In this document: piece by piece, positions 28,143 through 36,618 of the stretch
Numbering within the stretch: the first letter of the stretch is position 1
How the letters are laid out: the number at the start of each line of letters is the position of its first letter
NCBI RefSeq assembly: GCF_947487605.1
Contig: NZ_CANKXK010000004.1
Location: 240,551 to 304,550 of the forward strand
DNA length: 64,000 nucleotides
Source: an uncultured Algibacter sp.
GTDB lineage: Bacteria > Bacteroidota > Bacteroidia > Flavobacteriales > Flavobacteriaceae
Reading direction: 5' to 3'
The notes under the pieces: model-generated
What the model saw: only the letters and a program-made list of their open reading frames with translations
The model's database searches: none
Told to the model about the DNA's origin: nothing
Made by a program: the position numbers and the translations under genes

Positions 28143-29021
28143 ATGTCTTATTGGTTGCACATTATTATTGTAATTCTTATTGTTTATGTAATAATAAGCA
28201 TTGCATTATACTACTTACAGGATTATTTATTATTCAAACCAGAAAAACTTTCTAAGGATTTTCAGTTTTATTATGAGAATCAAAATATAGAGGAACATAA
28301 TTTAGAAACTAGAGATGGAGCTATTATAAATGGTATTCTATTTAAGCCAAAAAGCGAATCAAAAGGCATTGTTTTATACTTAAAGGGGAACTCTAAAAGT
28401 ATTAAGGGCTGGGGTAAATTTGCTGTAGATTTTACCAGACATGGTTATAATGTCCTTATGGTAGATTATCGTGGGTTTGGTAAAAGCACAGGCAGACGCT
28501 CACAGAAAGCTATTAAAAGAGACTTGCAAGTTGTTTATAACAAGATAAAAGAGAAAACAACCGAAGACAGAATTGTATTATATGGACGTTCATTAGGCTC
28601 AGGGTTTGCTGCTAAATTAGCTTCAATGAATAACCCTAAAATGCTTATCCTAGATGCGCCGTATTACAGCTTAACTAAAGTTACTGCGCGATATGCTCCT
28701 TTTATGCCATTGTCGTTATTAATAAAATATCCGCTACCAACTTACAAATGGTTAAAGTATGTACAATGCCCTATCCATATTATTCATGGCACTAATGACA
28801 GTTTGATACCATATAAAACTAGTGTAAAATTATCGAAAGTAAATCCAAAACGCACTAAATTACACACCGTAATAGGGGGCGGACATAAGAACTTAAATAA
28901 TTTTGAGTCCTATCATGAAATGATACATGATATCCTAAATTCTAAACCAGAACAAATAGATTTATCTACAACAAGTATTCATGTTAAACACAGTTCCAAG
29001 GCATCTAAAGCAAAAGCTTAA
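28143..29021 (+). CDS. Alpha/beta hydrolase (membrane-anchored), first of a tandem pair
   Basis: The 292-residue protein has an N-terminal membrane anchor (about 5-25) and an alpha/beta-hydrolase domain of the BEM46-like type. The nucleophile is S150 in YGRSLGSG, the acid is in HGTNDSLIPY and the histidine in GGGHKNL. At the oxyanion position, where the sister gene has HGNSG, this copy reads LKGNS (K81 instead of His). Substrate unknown. It overlaps the next gene by 41 nt, and a Ser/Lys-rich tail (STSIHVKHSSKASKAKA) lies in that overlap. Confidence 0.87.
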   Translation: MSYWLHIIIVILIVYVIISIALYYLQDYLLFKPEKLSKDFQFYYENQNIEEHNLETRDGAIINGILFKPKSESKGIVLYLKGNSKSIKGWGKFAVDFTRHGYNVLMVDYRGFGKSTGRRSQKAIKRDLQVVYNKIKEKTTEDRIVLYGRSLGSGFAAKLASMNNPKMLILDAPYYSLTKVTARYAPFMPLSLLIKYPLPTYKWLKYVQCPIHIIHGTNDSLIPYKTSVKLSKVNPKRTKLHTVIGGGHKNLNNFESYHEMIHDILNSKPEQIDLSTTSIHVKHSSKASKAKA

Positions 29022-29805
29022 AAAGCTAGTTTTAATTATAGTAAGTCTATATGTTATGATTTCTGCATCCTTATATTTTATACAAGAAAGACTTTTGTTT
29101 TTACCAACGGTATTAGAAAAAGATTATAAGTTTAGTTTTAATTATAATTTTGAAGAAATAAATCTTGAAGCAACCGATGGGGCTAAGCTAAACGCACTTC
29201 ATTTTAAAGTTGAAAACCCTAAAGGAGTTATCTTATATTTTCATGGTAATTCAGGCGATCTATCTCGTTGGGGAACTGTAGCAGAATTTTTTGTAGAAAA
29301 ACAGTATAACGTCCTGATTATGGATTACAGAACCTATGGAAAAAGTAAGGGTAAACTTAATCAAGATGTATTCTATGAAGATGCAGAGATGTTTTATAGT
29401 TATTTGAAGAGTCAATACAAAGAAAGCCAAATTGCTGTGTATGGTCGTTCCTTAGGAACAGGTATAGCTACATATGTAGCTTCTAGAAATAATCCAAGTA
29501 AGTTGGTTTTAGAAACTCCTTATTATAGTATAGAAGATGTGGCACAATCTAGATTTCCTATGTTTCCAGTTAGGCTATTTCTTAAATATAAATTTCCAAC
29601 CTATCAATTTATTGGTAGCGTAACTTGTCCTATTACCATGTTTCATGGAACAGAAGATATTATTATTCCTTATAGATCTGCTCAAAAATTCTACGAAGAG
29701 GCACCAAAAGACTTTACAGAGTTTGTGAAAATTGAAAGTGGAAATCATAATAATTTATCCAATTTCAGTTTGTATCAGCATCATATAAAAATACTATTTC
29801 CATAG
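28981..29805 (+). CDS. Alpha/beta hydrolase (membrane-anchored), second of a tandem pair
   Basis: The 274-residue paralogue of the previous gene has an N-terminal anchor (about 15-33) and a full hydrolase site: H88 in FHGNSGD, S157 in YGRSLGTG, the acid in HGTEDIIIPY and the histidine in ESGNHNNL. The start at 28981 keeps a basic lead before the anchor but forces a 41-nt overlap with the upstream gene; a later Met is possible. The pair arose by tandem duplication. Substrate unknown. Confidence 0.87.
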   Translation: MLNTVPRHLKQKLKKLVLIIVSLYVMISASLYFIQERLLFLPTVLEKDYKFSFNYNFEEINLEATDGAKLNALHFKVENPKGVILYFHGNSGDLSRWGTVAEFFVEKQYNVLIMDYRTYGKSKGKLNQDVFYEDAEMFYSYLKSQYKESQIAVYGRSLGTGIATYVASRNNPSKLVLETPYYSIEDVAQSRFPMFPVRLFLKYKFPTYQFIGSVTCPITMFHGTEDIIIPYRSAQKFYEEAPKDFTEFVKIESGNHNNLSNFSLYQHHIKILFP

Positions 29806-29938
29806 TAACTCTTAAAAACCTTAACACTTCAGTTTATATATCTTAAAGAATTGATAATTATGTGTTAAACATATCTAAATCTTAGTAACCATTTTACTAA
29901 ATAAGCGTCAATTTGTATTGAAATTAATTTATAAGATT

Positions 29939-30409
29939 ATGGTACGATTAGCATTTATTTTAAGTTTGTTTGTTACTGCTAGTGCTTCTGCAACTATTAG
30001 TGAAATGACGCATGATTACGACACAATTCCAGAATACGAATTATCTTGTATTTTAGAAGATTCGATTTGTGATCAAGCCGATGAATTTGTAATAGAACTT
30101 GTTGAGTTTGAAGAGGACGTTACAATACCTTTTGATACAAAATTGTATTTACCAAAAGGGTTTAATCCTCTAAAAGGTAAGCACGATTTAGATTGGAATA
30201 TAATTGAATTGGTTACCATAGATGAAGAAGTAGAAGTTTTAATCGATACAGAAAAATACCTTCCAAAAAACTTTAATCCATTAAAAGGATTACACGATAT
30301 AGATTGGAATACAGTTGGACTTATTGAAATTGAAGAAGAAGTCGAATTAAATTTTAATACGAAAGATTATTTGCCTAAAAATTTCTGTGCATACTCTGGT
30401 ATGGTCTAG
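29939..30409 (+). CDS. Secreted protein with three ~38-residue repeats
   Basis: The ATG at 29939 is chosen over an upstream TTG at 29918 because it yields a clean signal peptide (MVRLAFILSLFVTASASA), giving 156 residues. The mature part has three repeats centred on YLPKGFNPLKGKHDLDW, YLPKNFNPLKGLHDIDW and a truncated YLPKNFCAYSG, each preceded by an acidic beta-like stretch with D/N-T-K/E. No known domain is recognised. The last repeat breaks off at the C-terminus. Secreted or periplasmic, function unknown. Confidence 0.75.
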   Translation: MVRLAFILSLFVTASASATISEMTHDYDTIPEYELSCILEDSICDQADEFVIELVEFEEDVTIPFDTKLYLPKGFNPLKGKHDLDWNIIELVTIDEEVEVLIDTEKYLPKNFNPLKGLHDIDWNTVGLIEIEEEVELNFNTKDYLPKNFCAYSGMV

Positions 30410-30455
30410 AATTATTAGGTTAGTTAAGTTGTTAGTTTAGTTAGTTTAGTTAGTT

Positions 30456-30491
30456 AAAAAAATCCAGTAATTAATTTTACTGGATTTTTTT
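30456..30491. terminator. Bidirectional terminator between converging genes
   Basis: A perfect 15-bp stem: AAAAAAATCCAGTAA (30456-30470) and TTACTGGATTTTTTT (30477-30491) with a 6-nt loop. It serves the repeat-protein gene on the plus strand and lysS on the minus strand. Just before it (30419-30455) is a short degenerate tandem repeat of TTAGTTTAG units. Confidence 0.9.
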
Positions 30492-30517
30492 GTTAACCTA
30501 AATTTACTATTACTTTG

Positions 30518-32212
30518 TTAAGAAACGACTTCAACAAACAATCCATCGTCTGTTTTTTCTACTTTAGCTAGACTGTTTTTAGTTAGCTCCTTAATGGTTT
30601 TGTCCCATTTTTTATTTGACAAACCAGATTGAGCTTTTAAATCATTCAATCCTAATCGCTCAGCTTTTTTAAGTAACTCTAACAATGCTTTTCCTTCTTC
30701 ACTAATTGCAGGGGCTTTTTTCTCTGGTCTCATTTGAGGAAAGAATAATACTTCTTGTATTGATTGATTATTGGTTAAAAACATAATAAGTCTATCCATG
30801 CCAATTCCCATACCAGATGTTGGAGGCATACCATATTCTAAAGCTCGTAAAAAATCGTGATCTATAAACTCGGTTGCCTCATCATCTCCTTTAGCAGCAA
30901 GTTTCAATTGATGCTCAAAACGTTCACGCTGGTCTATTGGGTCATTTAGTTCAGAATAAGCATTAGCAATTTCTTTACCACATACCATAAGTTCGAAACG
31001 TTCGGTTAGTTCTGGGTTTTCTCTGTGCTCTTTGCACAACGGACTCATCTCTTTAGGGTAATCTGTGATGTAGGTTGGCTGTATATAGTTACCTTCACAT
31101 TTTTCACCAAAAATTTCATCAATCAATTTTCCTTTACCCATGGTAGCATCAACTTCTACACCTAAGTCTTTAGCGGCTTGCCTTATTTCATTTTCGCTCT
31201 TGCCTGTAATGTCAAATCCTGTAAAATGCTTTATAGAATCTGCCATTGTAACACGGGCATACGGTGCTTTAAAATCTATTTCATGCTCCCCAAAAGTAGC
31301 TTTTGTACTCCCATTTACAGCTACAGCACAATGTTCTAGTAAGCGTTCACAGAAATCCATCATCCAGTTGTAATCTTTGTAAGCTACATATATTTCCATG
31401 GCTGTGAATTCTGGATTATGTGTTCTATCCATACCTTCATTTCTAAAGTTTTTAGAAAACTCATAGACACCATCAAAACCTCCAACAATCAATCTTTTTA
31501 AATACAACTCATTCGCAATTCGCATATATAAAGGCACATCTAAAGCGTTGTGATGTGTTATAAACGGACGCGCCGCAGCACCACCTGGGATGGGTTGTAA
31601 TACAGGAGTTTCTACTTCAAAATAACCAGCATCATTAAAAAATGAACGCATGGCATTAAATAATTTGGTTCGCTTAACAAATACTTCTTTTACTTGAGGG
31701 TTTACCACTAAATCGGCATAACGCTGTCTGTAGCGTTGCTCAGGATCGGTAAAAGCATCATACACCACACCGTCTTTTTCTTTTGGTAATGGAAGTGGTT
31801 TTAATGACTTACTTAATACTGTAAAATCTTTGACTTTAACTGTTTTTTCACCAACTTGCGTGGTAAATAATTCACCTTCAACACCAACAAAATCACCAAA
31901 GTCTAATAGTTTTTTAAAAACATCATTGTATTTGGTTTTGTCTTCATTTGGGCAAATTTCATCACGATTAAAATACACTTGAATTTTTCCTTCTGCATCT
32001 TGTAGTTGTGCAAAACTTGCTTTACCTTGAATTTTTATCATCATTAATCTTCCAGCAACAACAACCTGTTTGCCTTCTTCAAACTGTTCTTTTATCTGTT
32101 TTGAACTATGACTTACAGGATACAAATCTGCTGGGTAGGGATTAATCCCTAACTCGCGTAATTTCATTAACTTCTCTCTTCTAACAAGTTCTTGTTCCGA
32201 TAATTGCGACAT
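30518..32212 (-). CDS. lysS: Lysyl-tRNA synthetase, class II
   Basis: The 564-residue protein charges tRNA-Lys. An N-terminal OB-fold (about 50-150) is followed by a class II core with motif 2 ([20 protein letters not shown]) and motif 3 ([13 protein letters not shown]). About 60 extra residues after the core form a short helical tail, as often found in Bacteroidota LysS. A -7 box (TATCTTTG on the minus strand, 32249-32242) is 30 nt upstream of the start. Confidence 0.98.
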   Translation of the reverse strand: MSQLSEQELVRREKLMKLRELGINPYPADLYPVSHSSKQIKEQFEEGKQVVVAGRLMMIKIQGKASFAQLQDAEGKIQVYFNRDEICPNEDKTKYNDVFKKLLDFGDFVGVEGELFTTQVGEKTVKVKDFTVLSKSLKPLPLPKEKDGVVYDAFTDPEQRYRQRYADLVVNPQVKEVFVKRTKLFNAMRSFFNDAGYFEVETPVLQPIPGGAAARPFITHHNALDVPLYMRIANELYLKRLIVGGFDGVYEFSKNFRNEGMDRTHNPEFTAMEIYVAYKDYNWMMDFCERLLEHCAVAVNGSTKATFGEHEIDFKAPYARVTMADSIKHFTGFDITGKSENEIRQAAKDLGVEVDATMGKGKLIDEIFGEKCEGNYIQPTYITDYPKEMSPLCKEHRENPELTERFELMVCGKEIANAYSELNDPIDQRERFEHQLKLAAKGDDEATEFIDHDFLRALEYGMPPTSGMGIGMDRLIMFLTNNQSIQEVLFFPQMRPEKKAPAISEEGKALLELLKKAERLGLNDLKAQSGLSNKKWDKTIKELTKNSLAKVEKTDDGLFVEVVS

Positions 32213-32289
32213 ATTCTAAATGCTGTGTAAATTTTAATGTGCAAAGATAATCATTTGATTTACGATTTACGATTATTGATTTGGGATTT

Positions 32290-32316
32290 TTGATGACTAT
32301 ATCTATCTTAGATTTG
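32290..32316 (+). promoter_or_regulatory. Candidate promoter for the Pmp3-like gene
   Basis: TTG at 32290-32292 and TAGATTTG at 32309-32316, a full match to TANNTTTG, are separated by 16 nt, slightly shorter than the usual 17-23. The start codon of the small membrane protein is 58 nt downstream. Confidence 0.4.
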
Positions 32317-32373
32317 TAACAAATGATTTGTTTTAGCGTCAAACTGGTAATCATCAATCATTAAAAAATCAAT

Positions 32374-32532
32374 ATGAGTTTTTGGAGAGTTTTACTGTCT
32401 ATTATTTGTCCACCTTTAGCTGTTATAGATAAAGGTTGTGGGTCTATTTTTATTGTCTTCCTATTATGGCTTTGTGGCTGGGTGCCAGGTGTTATTGCAG
32501 CTTTAGTTATACTTAATAATCCTAAGAATTAA
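32374..32532 (+). CDS. YqaE/Pmp3-family membrane peptide
   Basis: This 52-residue gene encodes MSFWRVLLSIICPPLAVIDK, then a Gly/Cys turn and a second hydrophobic helix with LWLCGWVPGVIAALVIL. Two membrane helices with PPLAV and the GWxPG turn are the hallmark of the YqaE/Pmp3 family, linked to membrane potential or stress in other organisms. The gene is short and easily missed. LipB follows on the same strand after 29 nt. Confidence 0.93.
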   Translation: MSFWRVLLSIICPPLAVIDKGCGSIFIVFLLWLCGWVPGVIAALVILNNPKN

Positions 32533-32561
32533 ACCATTAAAATGTCGTAATTTTGCTGTCT

Positions 32562-33260
32562 ATGAATAAGCAAATTGAGCTGCAAGATTTAGGTTTAAAA
32601 GACTACAAACAAACCTGGGATTACCAGGAACATTTGTTTAAAGGTATTGTTCAAACTAAAATTAAAAATAGGAGAGAAGAAGCTAATTTGCAGACAAGAA
32701 ATTATTTCTTGTTTGTAGAACATCCACATGTTTATACTTTAGGTAAAAGTGGCGATATTTCGAATTTACTTGTTGATGAAGATCAATTGAAAGCCAAAAA
32801 TGCAAGCTTTTATAAAGTGAATAGAGGAGGCGATATAACCTATCATGGGCCTGGACAAATTGTTGGTTATCCTATCTTAGACTTAGATAATTTTTTTACC
32901 GATATACATAAATATCTCCGGTTTCTTGAAGAAATGATTATTCTCACGCTGGCTGAATATGGTTTAAAAGCACAGCGTAGCGATGGAGAAACGGGGGTTT
33001 GGTTGGATGTAGGTACACCATTTGCAAGAAAAATATGTGCTATGGGAGTTCGTGCCAGTCGTTGGGTAACAATGCATGGTTTTGCTCTTAATGTTAATGC
33101 TAATTTAGGATATTTTGATTTAATGATTCCTTGTGGTATTAAAGGAAAAGCAGTTACTTCTCTTAATGTTGAATTAGGGGTTAAGCAAGTTGATGAAGCT
33201 GAGGTTAAAGAGAAATTACTAAAACATTTTAAAACCCTTTTTGAAGCAGAGTTTTATTAA
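32562..33260 (+). CDS. lipB: Octanoyl-[acyl-carrier-protein]-protein transferase
   Basis: The ATG at 32562 (MNKQIELQDLG) is preferred to a TTG at 32553; it gives 232 residues. LipB transfers octanoyl from ACP to lipoyl domains. The motifs are present: EHPHVYTLGKSGD, the binding loop RGGDITYHGPGQIVGYPI, and the catalytic cysteine in IPCGIKGKAVTSL. It converges on ppk2 with only 13 nt between stops. Confidence 0.97.
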   Translation: MNKQIELQDLGLKDYKQTWDYQEHLFKGIVQTKIKNRREEANLQTRNYFLFVEHPHVYTLGKSGDISNLLVDEDQLKAKNASFYKVNRGGDITYHGPGQIVGYPILDLDNFFTDIHKYLRFLEEMIILTLAEYGLKAQRSDGETGVWLDVGTPFARKICAMGVRASRWVTMHGFALNVNANLGYFDLMIPCGIKGKAVTSLNVELGVKQVDEAEVKEKLLKHFKTLFEAEFY

Positions 33261-33273
33261 AATTAAATGGTTC

Positions 33274-34053
33274 TCAATACTTCTCAGGTACGAAGGTCTG
33301 GTAGTTCATTGGTGGTCGCACATACGCCTTGTAATCTGGTAATTCTGGAAGTTCAATTGATTTTATATTCATCCTTTCATAAGGAATCTGGCTTAGAACA
33401 TGACTTATGCAGTTTAAACGTGCTTTTTTCTTGTTGTCTGAGTTTACCACGTACCACGGGACTTGCTTAGTATCGGTATGTGCAAACATATTATCTTTTG
33501 CTTTAGAGTATTCTAACCAACGCGAACGCGATTCTAAATCCATTGGGCTAAATTTCCAACGTTTTAAAGGATTACTTATACGGTTTTTAAAACGCTTTTC
33601 TTGTTCTTCATCACTAACTGAAAACCAATATTTTAAAACGATAATGCCAGAACGTACAAGCATCCGCTCAAATTCTGGGCAAGAACGTAAAAATTCATTG
33701 TATTCCTCTTCTGTGCAAAACCCCATCACTTTTTCTACTCCAGCACGATTATACCAACTTCGGTCGAAAAGAGCAATCTCTCCTGCTGCAGGTAAATAAT
33801 GAACATATCGCTGGAAATACCATTGTGTTTTTTCTCTTTCGGTGGGTACGCCTAAGGCAACCACTTTACAAATTCTTGGGTTGAGAGGTTCGGTAAAGCG
33901 TTTTATGGTGCCTCCTTTGCCAGAGGCATCTCTGCCTTCAAAAAGGATAACAACTTTTAACCCTTGCTTTTTAACCCACTCCTGAAGATGTACTAGTTCT
34001 GTATGTAATTTTGCTAATTCCTCGTCGTAGTTAAATTGGTTGTTTTTAGACAT
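33274..34053 (-). CDS. ppk2: Polyphosphate kinase 2
   Basis: The 259-residue PPK2-family kinase transfers phosphate between polyphosphate and nucleotides. It has the Walker A FEGRDASGKGGTIKR, Walker B region LFDRSWYNRAGVE, and lid residues around KRFKNRISNPLKRWKFS. The single-domain length fits class I PPK2 (phosphorylating nucleoside diphosphates), but the nucleotide preference is an inference. It is a single gene on the minus strand. Confidence 0.94.
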   Translation of the reverse strand: MSKNNQFNYDEELAKLHTELVHLQEWVKKQGLKVVILFEGRDASGKGGTIKRFTEPLNPRICKVVALGVPTEREKTQWYFQRYVHYLPAAGEIALFDRSWYNRAGVEKVMGFCTEEEYNEFLRSCPEFERMLVRSGIIVLKYWFSVSDEEQEKRFKNRISNPLKRWKFSPMDLESRSRWLEYSKAKDNMFAHTDTKQVPWYVVNSDNKKKARLNCISHVLSQIPYERMNIKSIELPELPDYKAYVRPPMNYQTFVPEKY

Positions 34054-34163
34054 ATATAAGGTATGTTAAAGGGAAATGACAAGTTAATAAAAAAATGAAA
34101 ATCTAGCAGTCTAAATTTGCTAAAAACGAATATTTATATGGGTGTATATGTAGTTGTTTTTAA

Positions 34164-34430
34164 CTATTTTCTGTATAGAAAATAGTCTTTTACAAGTGCT
34201 ATATAAGCTTGCTTTGCCTTGTCTTGAGAGATGTTTTCAACTTGAAATAGGGCGTTTGTTTTAAAAGCATTTATTATAGGTTTTTTACTTTTAGGTCTAC
34301 GGTAATTATTAGTGGCTTTTTTATAGTAGGCATATAGTTTAAGCAATGTGTCTGCAGGAAATGGATCAATATGAGCATTCACACGCTCAACAGCTTCATT
34401 AAATTCTATGTCTAAATCGGTACTATCCAT
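34164..34430 (-). CDS. Acyl-CoA-binding protein
   Basis: The start at 34430 (MDSTDLDIEFNEAV) fits the family better than a Met at 34448 and gives 88 residues. Four helices are visible, with FPADTLLKLYAYYKKAT matching the ACBP signature. The usual GD-N-RP is replaced by NYRRPKSKKP. These proteins bind long-chain acyl-CoA. It overlaps psd by 8 nt and is the last gene of the phospholipid operon. Confidence 0.88.
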   Translation of the reverse strand: MDSTDLDIEFNEAVERVNAHIDPFPADTLLKLYAYYKKATNNYRRPKSKKPIINAFKTNALFQVENISQDKAKQAYIALVKDYFLYRK

Positions 34431-35079
34431 TTGCTTCGGCAATAACACTCTCTCCGCCTTTTACTTTTTGATTAAGCTGTACTTTTATTTTTGTGCCTAA
34501 AGGTAAAAATAAATCGACTCTCGAACCAAATTTAATAAAACCAGAGTCATCGCCTTGCGTGGCTTTATCATTTTGTTTGGCATAGTTAACTATTCGTTTT
34601 GCTAATGCTCCAGCAATTTGCCTGTATAAAACTTTTCCGTAAGACTCATTTTCTACTACAACCGTTGTGCGCTCATTTTCTTCACTTGCTTTAGGATGCC
34701 ATGCAACCAGATATTTCCCAGGATGATACTTGCTAAAAATAACATGACCTCCTATAGGGTAACGTGTTACGTGAACATTTAGTGGAGACATAAAAACACT
34801 TACTTGTAGGCGTTTGTCTTTAAAATATTCCTTTTCGAAAACTTCTTCAATTACTACCACTTTACCATCTACTGGAGAAACCACATGTTTATCGTTAAAA
34901 GCTGTATGACGTTTAGGGTTTCTAAAAAACTGCAGAATAAGCACTAGGAATATCAAGAGTGTAATCATGATTAATATTTGTAACCATTGAATAGTAATGA
35001 ACCTATCTGCTAATAAAAATCCAGCTAAAATAGCTACAAATGTTATGGTAATGATTTTATGTCCTTCTTTATGAAACAT
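34423..35079 (-). CDS. psd: Phosphatidylserine decarboxylase (short, PSD-A type)
   Basis: The 218-residue protein has two N-terminal membrane helices (about 8-50), a conserved VVSPVDGKV, MSPLNVHVTRYPIGG, and near the C-terminus the self-cleavage motif FIKFGSRVDLFLPLG, whose serine becomes the pyruvoyl group. It makes phosphatidylethanolamine from phosphatidylserine. It overlaps cdsA by 11 nt and ACBP by 8 nt, so the three are translationally coupled. Confidence 0.95.
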   Translation of the reverse strand: MFHKEGHKIITITFVAILAGFLLADRFITIQWLQILIMITLLIFLVLILQFFRNPKRHTAFNDKHVVSPVDGKVVVIEEVFEKEYFKDKRLQVSVFMSPLNVHVTRYPIGGHVIFSKYHPGKYLVAWHPKASEENERTTVVVENESYGKVLYRQIAGALAKRIVNYAKQNDKATQGDDSGFIKFGSRVDLFLPLGTKIKVQLNQKVKGGESVIAEANG

Positions 35080-35890
35080 ACTTGAGTATTCTTAAAAATA
35101 AATAAATAAAAGGTGCTGCAAAAATAATACTATCTAACCTATCAAGCAATCCTCCATGCCCTGGCATAATAACACCACTATCTTTTACACTTGCTTGACG
35201 TTTAAATTTAGATTCTATTAAATCGCCAATTGTACCAAAAACACTAACAATGATAGCAATTATAAGCCAATTTGTAAAGCCTAAATTTTGAGTAAAGTTA
35301 GCAATAAAATAACTTGCTATACAAGAAAAGAATAAACCACCTAGAAAACCTTCAACAGTTTTTTTGGGTGAAATTTTCTCAAAGAGTTTTTGCTTACCAA
35401 AATTTTTACCAACAAAATAAGCAAACGAGTCATTAACCCAAACTAATATAAAAGCACCTAATAAAATACTTGGGTTATAGACTTCATAATAATTTGCTAT
35501 TAATACCAAGAATACAAATCCACTGGAAAGATAAAAAGTTGTAAGAATGAAACGTTTTGATATAAAAAGCGGTATCCTTTTTTCTGAAAACAAATCTTTT
35601 ATTAAAAAAAGCTCAACAAAAATGGTTAAAACCATTAGGATTTGTATAGCTTCATCAAAACCTTGATCGTAGTTTAAAACGAATTGCCAATAACCAAATA
35701 CGGGATAAAGAATAACAAATATAAAAAAGGGTATAATGCTTTTAAGTTGAATAAGCTTATTGAATTCGACCAAACAAATGATTCCAAAAACAAAAAAAAG
35801 AATTAATGAGGCATGTTCGAAATTTAGACACACTATCAATAATGAAATATAAAGTAAACCTGATAGTCCTCTAATAAGAAATTCTTTCAT
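35069..35890 (-). CDS. cdsA: Phosphatidate cytidylyltransferase
   Basis: The 273-residue membrane protein has about eight hydrophobic segments and the CDP-alcohol synthase signature near the C-terminus (KRQASVKDSGVIMPGHGG, then LDRLDS). SPKKTVEGFLGG is also present. It makes CDP-diacylglycerol, which feeds phospholipid synthesis including the PSD product downstream. The LUD gene lies 1 nt upstream on the same strand. Confidence 0.97.
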   Translation of the reverse strand: MKEFLIRGLSGLLYISLLIVCLNFEHASLILFFVFGIICLVEFNKLIQLKSIIPFFIFVILYPVFGYWQFVLNYDQGFDEAIQILMVLTIFVELFLIKDLFSEKRIPLFISKRFILTTFYLSSGFVFLVLIANYYEVYNPSILLGAFILVWVNDSFAYFVGKNFGKQKLFEKISPKKTVEGFLGGLFFSCIASYFIANFTQNLGFTNWLIIAIIVSVFGTIGDLIESKFKRQASVKDSGVIMPGHGGLLDRLDSIIFAAPFIYLFLRILKYVS

Positions 35891-35891
35891 T

Positions 35892-36500
35892 CTATAAGTC
35901 TTCTAAAAGTAGTAGGTAGAGGTTTTTAGCACTACTTCCATAACTTAAGAAATCTTTTTCGTCTCCAGATTTAAAATGTTTTATGGTAGTAATATTGGTA
36001 GGTATTTTTTTTCTATTGTTAGATTTAATACCTCGTAAGCCTTCACCAATACTTTCAACAATTTGACTAGTTGTGGCGAATACTATAAAGTTAAAAGGAA
36101 GTTCAGGGAGTTTTTTTTCAAAAATTTGTCTAGATGAAATAAGTAATGAACCATCATTTGCGATTAGATTTTCGCATGTAGTTAAAAAAAACGAGGAGTC
36201 ACTTATTCTGTTTGTTATCTTTAAATTAGAATTTTGAAATTTACTTTCTAATTGGTTATCAATAATTAATACATTCTTCTCTTGCCAACCATTTTCGTTT
36301 ATAATACTCTGTAAATTTTGGAATATTTCATTTAGGTCTTCACAGTACAAAAATTTACCACCATTAGCTTTAAAGTTTATAGTAAACCTTTCGTCTATTG
36401 GTAATTTAATTTCAGGCATGTATTTGCCTCTGTCATTTGATTTTAGTTCTTCATCTTTGTTTTCAGATTTCAAACCAAAAATTTTTCTAAAAAGACTCAT
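35892..36500 (-). CDS. LUD-domain (LutC/YkgG) protein
   Basis: The 202-residue protein ends with the LUD fold: ITNRISDSSFFLTTCENLIA, then DGSLLISSRQIF, FIVFATTSQIV and GEGLRGIKSN. The family includes LutC of lactate utilisation, but no lutA/B is nearby and the position between ftsH and cdsA suggests another role. A -7 box (TATATTTG on the minus strand, 36547-36540) lies about 39 nt before its start and a perfect terminator lies just upstream of it, so a new transcript probably starts here. Confidence 0.85.
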   Translation of the reverse strand: MSLFRKIFGLKSENKDEELKSNDRGKYMPEIKLPIDERFTINFKANGGKFLYCEDLNEIFQNLQSIINENGWQEKNVLIIDNQLESKFQNSNLKITNRISDSSFFLTTCENLIANDGSLLISSRQIFEKKLPELPFNFIVFATTSQIVESIGEGLRGIKSNNRKKIPTNITTIKHFKSGDEKDFLSYGSSAKNLYLLLLEDL

Positions 36501-36539
36501 TTAGATACTGCTATTAACACAATTTAATCTGGTGTTTAT

Positions 36540-36547
36540 CAAATATA
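36540..36547 (-). promoter_or_regulatory. -7 promoter box for LUD-cdsA-psd-ACBP
   Basis: The minus strand reads TATATTTG, a full TANNTTTG match, directly after a terminator hairpin (36548-36587). No -33 TTG is seen at the standard distance. It would give a leader of about 33 nt. Confidence 0.5.
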
Positions 36548-36587
36548 AAAAATCTTAAATTAACCTAACGATTAATTTAAGATTTTT
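36548..36587 (-). terminator. Strong terminator between ftsH and the LUD gene
   Basis: AAAAATCTTAAATTAA (36548-36563) and TTAATTTAAGATTTTT (36572-36587) form a perfect 16-bp stem with an 8-nt loop. On the minus strand the stem ends in a T-run, so the rsfS-ftsH transcript should end here. Confidence 0.85.
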
Positions 36588-36618
36588 ACTAAAAGCTTAA
36601 CAAATATATACGTTTCAA

